DNA from: JAUIIK01 sp963709995
GTDB taxonomy: Bacteria; Chloroflexota; Chloroflexia; Thermomicrobiales; CFX8
Reading direction: 5' to 3'
Assembly: GCA_963709995.1 (NCBI GenBank)
Contig: CAVPYN010000008.1
Coordinates: forward strand, 1 to 64,000
Length of the DNA stretch: 64,000 nt
The notes beneath the pieces were generated by a model that was not told the DNA's origin, searched no databases, and saw nothing but the letters and a program-made list of their open reading frames with translations. The first letter of the stretch is position 1. Each line of letters begins with the position of its first letter. This document shows, one piece after another, positions 34,116-42,620 of this stretch. Both the position numbers and the translations under genes were made by a program.

Positions 34116-34711
34116 CAGTCACCTGGATTGGCGTCTTGTAGCTCCCGCCACACATGAAACATACGTTGGAGTACCGTGACCTGGGTCAGGATCGCGAGGA
34201 TGCCAATAGCCCATGCTGGATAGCCGAAGATGAGCCCGGCAGAGAGGATGATCACCCGTTCGGCGCGCTGGGCGAATCCAACATCCCCTTTTAGCCCCAG
34301 GCTCTCCGCTTTCGAACGGGTATAGGAAATCATCAGCGACCCGACAACGGTGATAAACACGAGCATGATCGGCCAGGTTCCAGCATCTTCGTTGATGAAG
34401 TAGAGCAGTACCCCGCCAAGCACGACAGCGTCCGCGTAGCGGTCGATTGTGCTATCGAAGAATGAGCCAAAGCGGGAGACCTGGCCGGTCGCGCGCGCAA
34501 CGGCGCCATCGACGACATCGAAACCACCGGCGAAGAGAAGCAGTATTCCGCCGATCAGCAGGTTGCCGTTAGCGATAACCGCCGCGACCGCGAGATTCAG
34601 AAAGAGTCCGATGACGGTAATGGCATTCGGCGAGAGATTGGTCTTGGCGACCACTTTTCCAACGACACTGAATCGGCTTCGAAAACGGTCAGCAAATCGG
34701 GTGCTAACCAC
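34115..34711 (-). CDS. CDP-alcohol phosphatidyltransferase (phosphatidylinositol-phosphate-synthase-like)
   Basis: 198 residues from GTG at 34711, with AGGAG eight bases ahead and an eight-base overlap with the preceding gene. Six membrane helices hold the complete family motif D-x2-DG-x2-AR-x8-G-x3-D-x3-D (DVVDGAVARATG then GSFFDSTIDR). The enzyme joins a CDP-diacylglycerol lipid to an alcohol. The neighbour is PimA-like, and in actinobacteria a PimA gene sits near phosphatidylinositol phosphate synthase, so an inositol-type lipid is a fair inference. Confidence 0.88.
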   Translation of the reverse strand: MVSTRFADRFRSRFSVVGKVVAKTNLSPNAITVIGLFLNLAVAAVIANGNLLIGGILLLFAGGFDVVDGAVARATGQVSRFGSFFDSTIDRYADAVVLGGVLLYFINEDAGTWPIMLVFITVVGSLMISYTRSKAESLGLKGDVGFAQRAERVIILSAGLIFGYPAWAIGILAILTQVTVLQRMFHVWRELQDANPGD

Positions 34712-35876
34712 GAGCGCGCTCCAGGAGCACCGCCGGTAACGCGGCAGGCGCCCTGCTGGGTCGTTCATGGACGAGTCCGCGATCATAGACTTCGAGAACT
34801 TGTCGGGCGACCACGGGCCAGTCGTACTTGCGCACGTCCTGAAGCCCTGCTTCGACCATCTTCTTCCGGAGCGGCAAATCTGCAAGAATCCGCACGATGG
34901 ACAACGCGATATCCTGCGGATCTTCCGGGTTGGTCAGCAGGCCGGTCTCTCCATGCCGGATCACCCCGGCGTAGCCAGCAATGTTGGACGCCACGACCGG
35001 CGCGCCGGCGGCTAGTGCTTCCAGCAGCACGATGCCGAACGACTCCCGGCCGGTGGACGGGGCGCAGTAGACATCGCAGGTTGCGTAGTAGCGGGGCAGG
35101 TCGCTGGCCCGGACGGCGCCGGCGAACACGACGTTTCCCACCCCTAGATCATCGACCTGACGCATTGCGCGGCGTATGTCCCCCCGTCCGACCACGATCA
35201 GACGTGAATCCGGGAATTGGTGGCGGATTATTGGCATGGCGCGCAGCAGGTGAATGAAGCCTTTGCGCGGCTCATCATAGCGGCCGACAAAGAGAATATT
35301 CTTCGTTCCATCCAGGTACTCGGTTACTGGCGTCACGTCGGGCCGGAAGCGCTGCAAACTGATCCCGTTCGGGATGATCTCGTACTCGCCCGGGAAGTGG
35401 CTGTCGACGGAATCTCTGGCCACGGCAGAGACGGCAATCCGCACGTCAAGCCGGTCCAGGAACAGATCCATGAATGCTTTCGTGTAGTGGTACCAGAAGT
35501 TGAATTCTCTAGCCGCATGAAATGTGGCGACGTTCAACCCCTTTGAAAAGACAAGCGCGGCCATGGGAAGTATTGGCGCAAGTGGTTCATGCATGTGGAT
35601 GACGTCGAAACGCTCACGTTCGAGGAAGCCGCGAACTTTCGAGATGACAAAGGGTGACACGGTTACGCGCGCTGTCGATCCATTCGATGGAAACGGCAGG
35701 GCCTTCCCAAGTCGATAAACATGGCCGTCATCGATCTCGCCGGAGTCGGCTGATCCTGCGGCTAATATGCGCGTCTGCATCCCCAGCGAAGCGAAGGCGC
35801 GATCAAGCTGCGTAACATGTTCGTTTACGCCACCTCGAGTATTGAAATCGAACGGTGATACCTGCAGGATTTTCAT
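34704..35876 (-). CDS. GT4 glycosyltransferase, PimA-like
   Basis: 390 residues with GT-B fold. It shows PimA-type features: SPFDFNTRGGVNEHV at the N-terminus, LPFPSNGSTARVTVSP, FDVIHMHEPLAPILPMAAL, LFVGRYDEPRKGF, and DVYCAPSTGRESFGIVLLEA with the donor-binding E-x7-E. PimA adds mannose from GDP-mannose to phosphatidylinositol on the inner face of the membrane. The same role is likely given the lipid synthase next to it, but the organism's lipids are unknown. First gene of the five-gene coupled cluster. Confidence 0.88.
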   Translation of the reverse strand: MKILQVSPFDFNTRGGVNEHVTQLDRAFASLGMQTRILAAGSADSGEIDDGHVYRLGKALPFPSNGSTARVTVSPFVISKVRGFLERERFDVIHMHEPLAPILPMAALVFSKGLNVATFHAAREFNFWYHYTKAFMDLFLDRLDVRIAVSAVARDSVDSHFPGEYEIIPNGISLQRFRPDVTPVTEYLDGTKNILFVGRYDEPRKGFIHLLRAMPIIRHQFPDSRLIVVGRGDIRRAMRQVDDLGVGNVVFAGAVRASDLPRYYATCDVYCAPSTGRESFGIVLLEALAAGAPVVASNIAGYAGVIRHGETGLLTNPEDPQDIALSIVRILADLPLRKKMVEAGLQDVRKYDWPVVARQVLEVYDRGLVHERPSRAPAALPAVLLERARG

Positions 35877-35944
35877 TGATTGCCTGTGAGCACTCTAAGG
35901 TAGACCTCGGCCTGTGCGATTGCGAAGCGCCAGAACCTGATGTG

Positions 35945-35950
35945 ATTATA
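35945..35950 (-). promoter_or_regulatory. -10 box upstream of the PimA-like operon
   Basis: A consensus TATAAT on the minus strand about 70 bases ahead of the start at 35876. No clear -35 at standard spacing, so support is partial. Confidence 0.4.
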
Positions 35951-35981
35951 GCCGCATTCTCCGAACCCGCGACCGGCTCGT

Positions 35982-36788
35982 TTACTGCAAGCCGCGGTAG
36001 AGCCCGCCGTCTACCTGGAGGGTGATTCCAGTGACATAACTCGCGGCGGGAGAGGCCAGGAATGCGACGACGTTCGCAAATTCCTCTGGTTCACCGAGCC
36101 GGCCCAGAGGAATTGCCGATGCGTCCTCGGCCAGGGCGTCGTCAAGCTGAAGTCCATGGGAGACCGCCCGCTGTCGGGCCAGATCGACAATTCGATCGGT
36201 TCGGGTAGGCCCGGGACCAACGTTGTTCACGCGTATTCCGTAGGCTCCAAGCTCGGTTGCCATGGACTTGGCCAGTCCAATCACGCCAGCGCGCGCGGTG
36301 TTGGAGAGGATAAGGCCCTCAATCGGCTGCTTGACGGCAATTGACGTGATGTTGACGATCGAACCCCCACCCTGCTGTTTCATCAGTGGCACAACCGCCT
36401 TGCACAGACGAACAGTGCTCATGAGATTCAAATCAACAGCTTGCTGGAAGTCCCCGGCGTCCACCGATTCAAAGGTGCCGGCCGGCGGACCGCCAGCATT
36501 GCAGACCAGGATGTCGATGCGTCCAAAGCGTTCGCGGGTGAAGTCGACAAGTCCGTCAACATCGCCTTGCTGGCGAACATCCGCTACAAGGCCCACGGCG
36601 CTTCCACCGTTTTCAAACCTGACCGCTTCGGCGTTGACGTCTGCCGCCGCCGCCTCGATGCGCTCCTGGCTGCGCGAGCACATGACGACGGTAGCGCCTT
36701 CGCGGGCAAACTGGATTGCGGTTGCTTTTCCCAGACCCTTGCTCGATGCCGCGACAATCGCAACCTGACCCCGAAGACCGAGATCCAT
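35982..36788 (-). CDS. SDR-family oxidoreductase, variant active site
   Basis: 268 residues with AGGGAGG ahead of the ATG. The N-terminal region (VAIVAASSKGLGKATAI) replaces the usual TGxxxGxG first Gly, and LVCNAGG, Ser149 (NITS) and a C-terminal GPGPTRTDR are typical. At the positions of the catalytic Tyr and Lys, Ser162 and Arg166 stand instead (LILSNTARAG). A subgroup of SDRs carries a similar SNxxR pattern, so this may be a lineage trait rather than damage. It follows guaB by 23 bases. Substrate unknown. Confidence 0.85.
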   Translation of the reverse strand: MDLGLRGQVAIVAASSKGLGKATAIQFAREGATVVMCSRSQERIEAAAADVNAEAVRFENGGSAVGLVADVRQQGDVDGLVDFTRERFGRIDILVCNAGGPPAGTFESVDAGDFQQAVDLNLMSTVRLCKAVVPLMKQQGGGSIVNITSIAVKQPIEGLILSNTARAGVIGLAKSMATELGAYGIRVNNVGPGPTRTDRIVDLARQRAVSHGLQLDDALAEDASAIPLGRLGEPEEFANVVAFLASPAASYVTGITLQVDGGLYRGLQ

Positions 36789-36811
36789 CGCTTCGCCTCC
36801 CTCGTCAGGTT

Positions 36812-38347
36812 CTAGCCGGAGAACCGGTAATTCGGAGCTTCCTTGGTAATGATTACGTCGTGTGGGTGACTTTCGCGCAGTCCAGCACCGGTGATCTGGA
36901 TGAATCTTGTACGACTCTTCATTTCCCCGATGGTTGGTGTGCCGCAGTAGCCCATCGCTGCACGCAAGCCCCCGACGAGTTGGTAGACGATGTTCGAAAG
37001 AGGCCCCTTGTAAGCGATTCGTCCCTCGATGCCCTCTGGGACGAACTTGGCCAGGCTTTCAATATCCTGCTGGAAATAGCGATCCTTTGAAAATGAACGC
37101 GTCTTCATCGCGCCGATGGAGCCCATGCCCCGGTACTCCTTGTACCGTTCTCCCTGGTAGAGAATCACCTCACCAGGGCTTTCATCAACGCCAGCAAACA
37201 GCGAGCCGAGCATGACCGTGTCGGCGCCAGCCGCAATCGCCTTCGCGACATCTCCGGAATACTGCACCCCTCCGTCGGCAATTAACGGAACTCCGCGGCG
37301 TGCCGCGGTTGCCGCGCAATCAAGGATTGCTGAGATCTGGGGGACCCCGATCCCGGCCACGACACGGGTCGTACAGATCGACCCGGGGCCGACGCCGACC
37401 TTGATTGCGTCTGCGCCAGCATTGATTAGCGATTCCGCAGCGTTGCCAGACGCCACGTTGCCGGCGACGACGTCCACGTCCCAGCGAGACTTGATCTCCG
37501 CCACTGTTTCCGCTACGGCCTTAGCATAGCCATGGGCGGTGTCAACGACGACAGCGTCCACTCCCGCGCCGATTAACGCTTCGGCTCGACGCAGCCCATC
37601 TTCACCAACCCCGACCGCTGCGGCGACGCAGAGCCTGCCTCTCCCGTCCTTCGTCGCGTAGGGATAGAGGCGCCGTTTCTGGATGTCTTTGACCGTAATC
37701 AACCCCTTGAGGATGAAGTCATCATCGACGACCGGCAACTTCTCAACTTTGTGCTGGTGCAGGATATCTTCCGCCTGTTCGAGCGTCGTGCCCACGGGGA
37801 CGGTGACCAGGTTCTCCCTGGTCATGAGGTTTGAGATCGGTTGGTCGACGTTCATCTCGAAGCGGAGATCACGGTTCGTGAGGATGCCGACAAGCTTACC
37901 CCGGGGATCCGTGATCGGTACGCCCGAAATGTGATAGCGCTCCATCACCGCCAGCGCGTCGGCCACGAGATCGTTTGGCCCAAGGGTAACCGGCTCCACG
38001 ATCATGCCCGATTCGCTGCGTTTTACTTTGTCGACCTCATCCACTTGATCTTCAATTGACAGATTGCGATGGATGACGCCGATACCGCCTTCACGTGCTA
38101 ACGCGATTGCCATGCGCGCTTCGGTCACGGTGTCCATGGCCGCGGACACCAACGGCAGGGCGAGTCGAATTCGAGGCGTGAAGAAACTTGAAGTGTCCGC
38201 CTCGCTCGGCATCGTGCTGGACTCGTCGGGCAGCAGCAGGACGTCGTCAAATGTCAAGCCAATCCCGATGACCCGGCCATCCTGTGCTTCGATGCCGGTT
38301 GAAGTGTTCGGTACTATTCGCGTGTTTCGAGGATCTCCAACAATCAC
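36812..38347 (-). CDS. guaB: IMP dehydrogenase
   Basis: 511 residues, GTG start. LTFDDVLLLPDESS opens the barrel. Two CBS domains are inserted (about 115-235: RYHISGVPITDPRGKLVGIL, VEKLPVVDDDFILKGLIT). The catalytic loop is GPGSICTTRVVAGIG with the Cys nucleophile, and ADGGVQYSGDVAKA and the flap region (GSIGAMKTRSFSKDRYF) follow. It oxidises IMP to XMP in GTP synthesis using NAD+. It lies between parA and the SDR gene. Confidence 0.96.
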   Translation of the reverse strand: MIVGDPRNTRIVPNTSTGIEAQDGRVIGIGLTFDDVLLLPDESSTMPSEADTSSFFTPRIRLALPLVSAAMDTVTEARMAIALAREGGIGVIHRNLSIEDQVDEVDKVKRSESGMIVEPVTLGPNDLVADALAVMERYHISGVPITDPRGKLVGILTNRDLRFEMNVDQPISNLMTRENLVTVPVGTTLEQAEDILHQHKVEKLPVVDDDFILKGLITVKDIQKRRLYPYATKDGRGRLCVAAAVGVGEDGLRRAEALIGAGVDAVVVDTAHGYAKAVAETVAEIKSRWDVDVVAGNVASGNAAESLINAGADAIKVGVGPGSICTTRVVAGIGVPQISAILDCAATAARRGVPLIADGGVQYSGDVAKAIAAGADTVMLGSLFAGVDESPGEVILYQGERYKEYRGMGSIGAMKTRSFSKDRYFQQDIESLAKFVPEGIEGRIAYKGPLSNIVYQLVGGLRAAMGYCGTPTIGEMKSRTRFIQITGAGLRESHPHDVIITKEAPNYRFSG

Positions 38348-38382
38348 TGCATCGCGCCCCTTCGCTACGTTGCTTCCACCCG

Positions 38383-39225
38383 CTAGAAACGATTTCCTGT
38401 TGATAAAGCTTCGGTCTGTTGCCTCGCAGCCATGTCGGCCCGTGGCCCGCCGGCCTGGTTGGGATCGATGCGCCCGGCAACCTCAGCTGCGAGTTCGCGA
38501 TATGCCTGTGCGCCTGGAGAACCCGGCGCGTATTCGATAATCGTCTGGCCATAGGAAGGCGCTTCCGCGAGCCTAACCGAACGCGGAATGATCGTGCTGA
38601 AACTATAACCCTCGAAGTGCGCCCGAACGCTTTCAACGACATCGGCCGAAAGCCGTGTGCGAGCGTCGTACATGGTCATGACAACGCCCAATATGCTGAG
38701 CGCCGGATTGATCCGGCGCTTGAGAAGTTCCAGGGAACTCACGAGTTGCATTAACCCTTCGAGCGCAAGGTACTCGCACTGGATAGGGATGAGGACGTCA
38801 CTTGCCGCCGAAAGGGCGTTGATCGTAAGGACCCCCAGTGATGGAGGGCAGTCAACGATAACGATATCGTAAGGATCTACGTTTCCGTCGATCGCTTGAC
38901 GCAGGCGTAGTTCCTTTCCCTCTAGTTGTGCAAGTTCGACTTCCGCGCCAGCGAGTTCCCGCCGGGCGGGCACAAGATCGAGACCCGGCCGGATCTCGGG
39001 AAGTGTCGCTTCCGCCAATGACGATTCACCGAGAAGCAGATCGTAGGCAGTCGTGCCAAGGGAATGGCGATCAACTCCGAGTGAGCTCGTAAGATTGCCC
39101 TGCGGATCCAAGTCAATGAGGAGTACTTCGAAACCGGATTCGGACAGCCAGCCCGCGAGGTTGACGGCCGTGGTCGTTTTGCCCACACCGCCCTTCTGAT
39201 TTGCGATTGCGATTGTTCTGGTCAC
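38383..39225 (-). CDS. parA: ParA/Soj-family partition ATPase
   Basis: 280 residues from GTG at 39225 (GAGGGG ahead). A deviant Walker A KGGVGKTTTAVNLA, switch I region (DLDPQGNLT), Walker B (DIVIVDCPPSLG) and the ParA C-terminal SVRLAEAPSYGQTII are all intact. Such proteins drive chromosome segregation with ParB and parS. No parB or parS was seen next to it; guaB follows 35 bases on. Confidence 0.92.
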   Translation of the reverse strand: MTRTIAIANQKGGVGKTTTAVNLAGWLSESGFEVLLIDLDPQGNLTSSLGVDRHSLGTTAYDLLLGESSLAEATLPEIRPGLDLVPARRELAGAEVELAQLEGKELRLRQAIDGNVDPYDIVIVDCPPSLGVLTINALSAASDVLIPIQCEYLALEGLMQLVSSLELLKRRINPALSILGVVMTMYDARTRLSADVVESVRAHFEGYSFSTIIPRSVRLAEAPSYGQTIIEYAPGSPGAQAYRELAAEVAGRIDPNQAGGPRADMAARQQTEALSTGNRF

Positions 39226-39315
39226 CAACCGTCCCCTCGCGAAACAGAATTAAAGAATGGTATCAGCCTTGACCGGCCTTCACAACCAACCGGATTGCCA
39301 ATGCCGCGGTTCGTT

Positions 39316-39768
39316 CTAGCTGGGATCGGGGTTCATTTCCTGCAGCGTTAGCCGCTTCATGTAATTGAGAATTGCGCCAATGCCGTTGAGACGCAACGGC
39401 GACAAGACACGCTGCAACCCCATTTCCAGGAAGAAGTTCGAGGGAATGTTCAGGATCTCCTCCGGTGTCGCTCCAGCGGTGCCTTCGAGCATGATGCTTG
39501 CGAACCCACGCACGGTTGGGGTGCTCTCTGGAATCGCGAAGTAGAAGCGAACGTGCCCGTTTTCTTTATCCGCGTGAATACTGACCGGCGTCTGGCACTC
39601 CTCCACCTCCAGCATCTGGTCTTTGAGGTGTTCCAGCCGCTCAGGCAAATCGGGCAAATTGTCGGAATACTCCAGCAGCATTTCGAGCTTCTCACGATCG
39701 TCAGCGGTCTTGAACTCGGAGATGATCTCGGCGAGCGCTTCTGGAAGTTGGGCATTTTCGGTTGCCAC
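39316..39768 (-). CDS. sufE: SufE-family sulfur acceptor
   Basis: 150 residues, GTG start with AGGAG ahead. KLEMLLEYSDNLPDLPERL and the active-site Cys in EECQTPVSI match SufE, which takes persulfide sulfur from the SufS cysteine desulfurase for Fe-S cluster assembly. RGFASIMLEGTAGATPEEI and the LSPLRLNGIGAIL end are typical. No other suf gene is nearby. Confidence 0.92.
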   Translation of the reverse strand: MATENAQLPEALAEIISEFKTADDREKLEMLLEYSDNLPDLPERLEHLKDQMLEVEECQTPVSIHADKENGHVRFYFAIPESTPTVRGFASIMLEGTAGATPEEILNIPSNFFLEMGLQRVLSPLRLNGIGAILNYMKRLTLQEMNPDPS

Positions 39769-39888
39769 TTGACACTCCTCTTAGGTTGATGCGAAGGCGC
39801 CCGTCTCGTTGCCTATCGCTGCGGATCTACTGGTCAGTCTCTAAGGAATCTAAGGCTAGAGTCGTTAGACGCGGCCCGATGCTCGTGG

Positions 39889-39917
39889 TTGACACGGCGA
39901 CAAACGCCGGATAAGCT
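39889..39917 (+). promoter_or_regulatory. Promoter of the trp/aro operon
   Basis: A perfect TTGACA (39889-39894) is followed after 17 bases by TAAGCT (39912-39917). Transcription would start near 39924, exactly ahead of the T-box leader. Confidence 0.7.
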
Positions 39918-39923
39918 ACGGAA

Positions 39924-40250
39924 CAGTAGATCAATGTTAACAACGTTGATCGGAACAAGTACACGTTGAGACCGGTCACAGAGAACCGGCGGCTGGTGTG
40001 AAGCCGGTACCTGGCGATACGTGGAATGGATCCGGGAGTTGCGTCCCGAACCGCTCGTGGGAGCGCAGTAGGCGACGCCGGGCTCGTCCCGCCGTTATCA
40101 GGGGACCAGTTATCGGAAGACGCCAGACCTTAAGGCACGTCTTCTCGTAGCTGACTGAGTGGGCCGCCTTCCGTGCGGCTAACCAGGGTGGCACCGCGGA
40201 GTCTGCGCCATTTGAACCTCCGTCCCTGCAGGGACGAGAGGTTTTTTTTG
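39924..40250 (+). promoter_or_regulatory. T-box riboswitch leader, tRNA-Trp specific
   Basis: Stem I landmarks are present: ACAGAGAACCGGCGGCTGG followed by TGTGAAGCCGG (about 39977-40007). A specifier-like GAA-TGG-A follows, with the Trp codon UGG at 40027-40029. The 14-base T-box core AGGGTGGCACCGCGG lies at 40185-40199, ahead of the terminator at 40215-40249. Uncharged tRNA-Trp pairs with the specifier and T-box and stabilises the antiterminator. It controls the nine-gene operon starting with trpE. The specifier was placed by eye. Confidence 0.92.
40215..40249 (+). terminator. T-box-controlled intrinsic terminator
   Basis: AACCTCCGTCCC pairs with GGGACG-A-GAGGTT (one bulged A) around TGCA, then eight T residues (40242-40249). 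It is the switchable terminator of the leader. Confidence 0.92.
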
Positions 40251-40404
40251 TTGCCAATCGATGAACGGGCGTACTGCGAATGAAACGAACAACACGTGAT
40301 CGCCGCACATGGACGCCAGCAGGCCTGTATCGAGCGCGCTGGCAAACCTCACTTGTGACATGCGTTGAGGCACTTGCTTGAACTGAAACGGAAAGTAGAC
40401 GTCC

Positions 40405-42009
40405 ATGGTTGAAACAAAAGCCGAACGAGAACGGGTCGAGCTGAGGCTTGACCGTCAAGAGCAACCGTCACGTCGCTACTCGTTGACACTGGACGAGGTG
40501 AGGGAACTCAGCAGTCAGGGCAATGTGATCCCTCTCTACCGCGAGCTGATAGCCGATCTCGAAACTCCGGTTAGCGCATATCTGAAGATCGCGGAAGGGC
40601 AGTATTCCTTCTTGCTCGAGAGCGTTGAAGGCGGCCAGCTTCTGGCGCGATATTCGTTCCTCGGCGCAGATCCCTACTTGACGGTGCGGCTGGAGGATGG
40701 CGTCGCCTACGCGAACCAGTCTGGCTACAAGCAGGCAGTACCGTACGACGACCCTCTTGTCGCGCTCCAGTCCTTTCTTTCGCCCTACCGGCCGGTCAAT
40801 GTCGCCGGACTGCCGCGCTTTCTCGGCGGGGCTGTCGGCTACCTGTCGTACGAGGCCGTGCGCTATTTCGAGGATTTGCCAACGGCACCAAACGACGCGA
40901 ACGGCTTTCCCGACGGCGTCTACATGTTCGTGGATTCGATGGTCGTATTCGATCACATCGAACGCCGGATGAAGGTTGTCTCTCACGTTCATGTGGATGA
41001 CGAGGTTCCGTTGGAGACAGCCTACGTGGAAGCGGTCGAGAGAATCGAACGAATCGCGTCACGCCTCGACGCCAAGCGGCCGCCGACGCCGGTATCGGAC
41101 AGGCCTGTTTCCGACATCAGCGTGCGGGATCGCGCCGAGTTCAACATGACCCGCGAGTATTACGACAGCATGATCGACCGAGCAAAGGAGTACATCTCCG
41201 CCGGAGACATCTTTCAGGTGGTGCCCTCCCAACGGATCGAGCTGGAAACCGCGGCGCACCCGTTCAATGTCTATCGAGCGCTTAGAACCGTTAATCCCTC
41301 TCCCTTCATGTTCTACCTGCAGCTTGGCGCGGAGCAGGTAATCGGGGCGTCACCCGAGGCACTGATCCGTTTGGATGAGGGTCTGCTGACGACCCATCCG
41401 ATTGCAGGCACGCGACGACGTGGGGCGGACGAAGCCGAAGATCAGCGCCTTGAAGCCGACCTGCTCGCCGACGAGAAGGAGCGCGCGGAGCACGTAATGC
41501 TCGTGGACCTGGCGCGTAATGACATTGGCCGGGTTGCGAAGCCCGGGACGGTCAGGGTACCCGTCCTGATGCGCACCGAACGTTTCTCGCACGTTGTCCA
41601 CCTGGTCAGCCACGTAACTGGCCAGCTGCGGGAAGACATGAGCGGCGTTGACGCATTGCGAGCATGCTTCCCTGCTGGAACCGTCAGCGGAGCTCCAAAG
41701 ATCCGGGCGATGGAGATCATTGCGGAACTGGAGCGGGACCGGCGCGGGCTGTATTCCGGCGTCGCCGGATACTTCGCATATACCGGAAACATGGATCAGG
41801 CGCTTGCTTTGCGGACGATGTGCATGCGCAATGGCAGAGTGATCATGCAGGCCGGCGGCGGCATCGTCCACGATTCGCGAGCCGACTACGAGTATCAGGA
41901 AACGATCAACAAGATGGCGGCGGCAATGCGCGCGGTCGAGCTTGCGGAAGAAATCGAGCTTGATGAGCGACTCCGCCAGCAGGCTGGAATCAAATCGGAG
42001 GACAGGTAG
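40405..42009 (+). CDS. trpE: Anthranilate synthase component I
   Basis: 534 residues with GGAAAG ahead of the ATG. The N-terminal regulatory region contains FLLESVEGG, the LLES motif that binds tryptophan in feedback-sensitive enzymes. The chorismate-binding core has PFMFYLQLG, IGASPEAL, THPIAGTRRRG, ERAEHVMLVDLARNDIG, and PAGTVSGAPKIRAMEII. It forms anthranilate from chorismate with the TrpG subunit encoded next. The first gene after the T-box leader. Confidence 0.97.
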   Translation: MVETKAERERVELRLDRQEQPSRRYSLTLDEVRELSSQGNVIPLYRELIADLETPVSAYLKIAEGQYSFLLESVEGGQLLARYSFLGADPYLTVRLEDGVAYANQSGYKQAVPYDDPLVALQSFLSPYRPVNVAGLPRFLGGAVGYLSYEAVRYFEDLPTAPNDANGFPDGVYMFVDSMVVFDHIERRMKVVSHVHVDDEVPLETAYVEAVERIERIASRLDAKRPPTPVSDRPVSDISVRDRAEFNMTREYYDSMIDRAKEYISAGDIFQVVPSQRIELETAAHPFNVYRALRTVNPSPFMFYLQLGAEQVIGASPEALIRLDEGLLTTHPIAGTRRRGADEAEDQRLEADLLADEKERAEHVMLVDLARNDIGRVAKPGTVRVPVLMRTERFSHVVHLVSHVTGQLREDMSGVDALRACFPAGTVSGAPKIRAMEIIAELERDRRGLYSGVAGYFAYTGNMDQALALRTMCMRNGRVIMQAGGGIVHDSRADYEYQETINKMAAAMRAVELAEEIELDERLRQQAGIKSEDR

Positions 42010-42602
42010 TGATCTTGATCATCGACAATTACGACTCCTTTACCTACAACCTCTACCAGTATCTGTGCGAACTGGGGGCCGAGGTCGTCGTCGCGCGAAA
42101 TGACGCGGCAACAGTTGAAGATGTGCGGCGGATGGCCCCCGAAGCGATCGTTATCTCGCCGGGTCCAGGCACGCCAGAGTCAGCCGGCATATCGATCGAT
42201 GTCGTGAAAGAGCTTGGGCCCTCGATACCGATTCTCGGGGTGTGCCTCGGCCACCAGGCGATTGGCGCGGCTTGCGGGGCGGATATTGTGCGTGCAGCCG
42301 AGGTGATGCACGGCAAGACGAGCCGGATAACCCACGATTCGAGCGGTGTTTTCGCTGGTCTGCCCAGCCCCTTCACCGCGACGCGCTATCACTCGCTCAT
42401 CGTCGAAGAATCCAGTTTACCACCGGTGCTCGAAGTCACCGCCCGCTCCGAGGATGGCACAATCATGGGTCTGCGACATCGTGAGTTCGATGTGTACGGG
42501 GTGCAGTTCCACCCCGAATCGATCCTGACCGAATACGGCCACCAGCTACTGGCGACGTTCATTGGCAGCCCCGCGCCCGCGGATCTCGTCGTCGGTTACT
42601 AG
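42009..42602 (+). CDS. trpG: Anthranilate synthase glutamine amidotransferase component II
   Basis: 197 residues. IDNYDSFTYNLYQYL opens the class I glutaminase. The nucleophile Cys is in GVCLGHQAIG, and the catalytic His/Glu pair is in YGVQFHPESILTE. GTG start overlaps the last base of trpE, indicating coupling. It supplies ammonia from glutamine to TrpE. Confidence 0.97.
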   Translation: MILIIDNYDSFTYNLYQYLCELGAEVVVARNDAATVEDVRRMAPEAIVISPGPGTPESAGISIDVVKELGPSIPILGVCLGHQAIGAACGADIVRAAEVMHGKTSRITHDSSGVFAGLPSPFTATRYHSLIVEESSLPPVLEVTARSEDGTIMGLRHREFDVYGVQFHPESILTEYGHQLLATFIGSPAPADLVVGY

Positions 42603-42620
42603 CGAACGGAGACGATAGCA

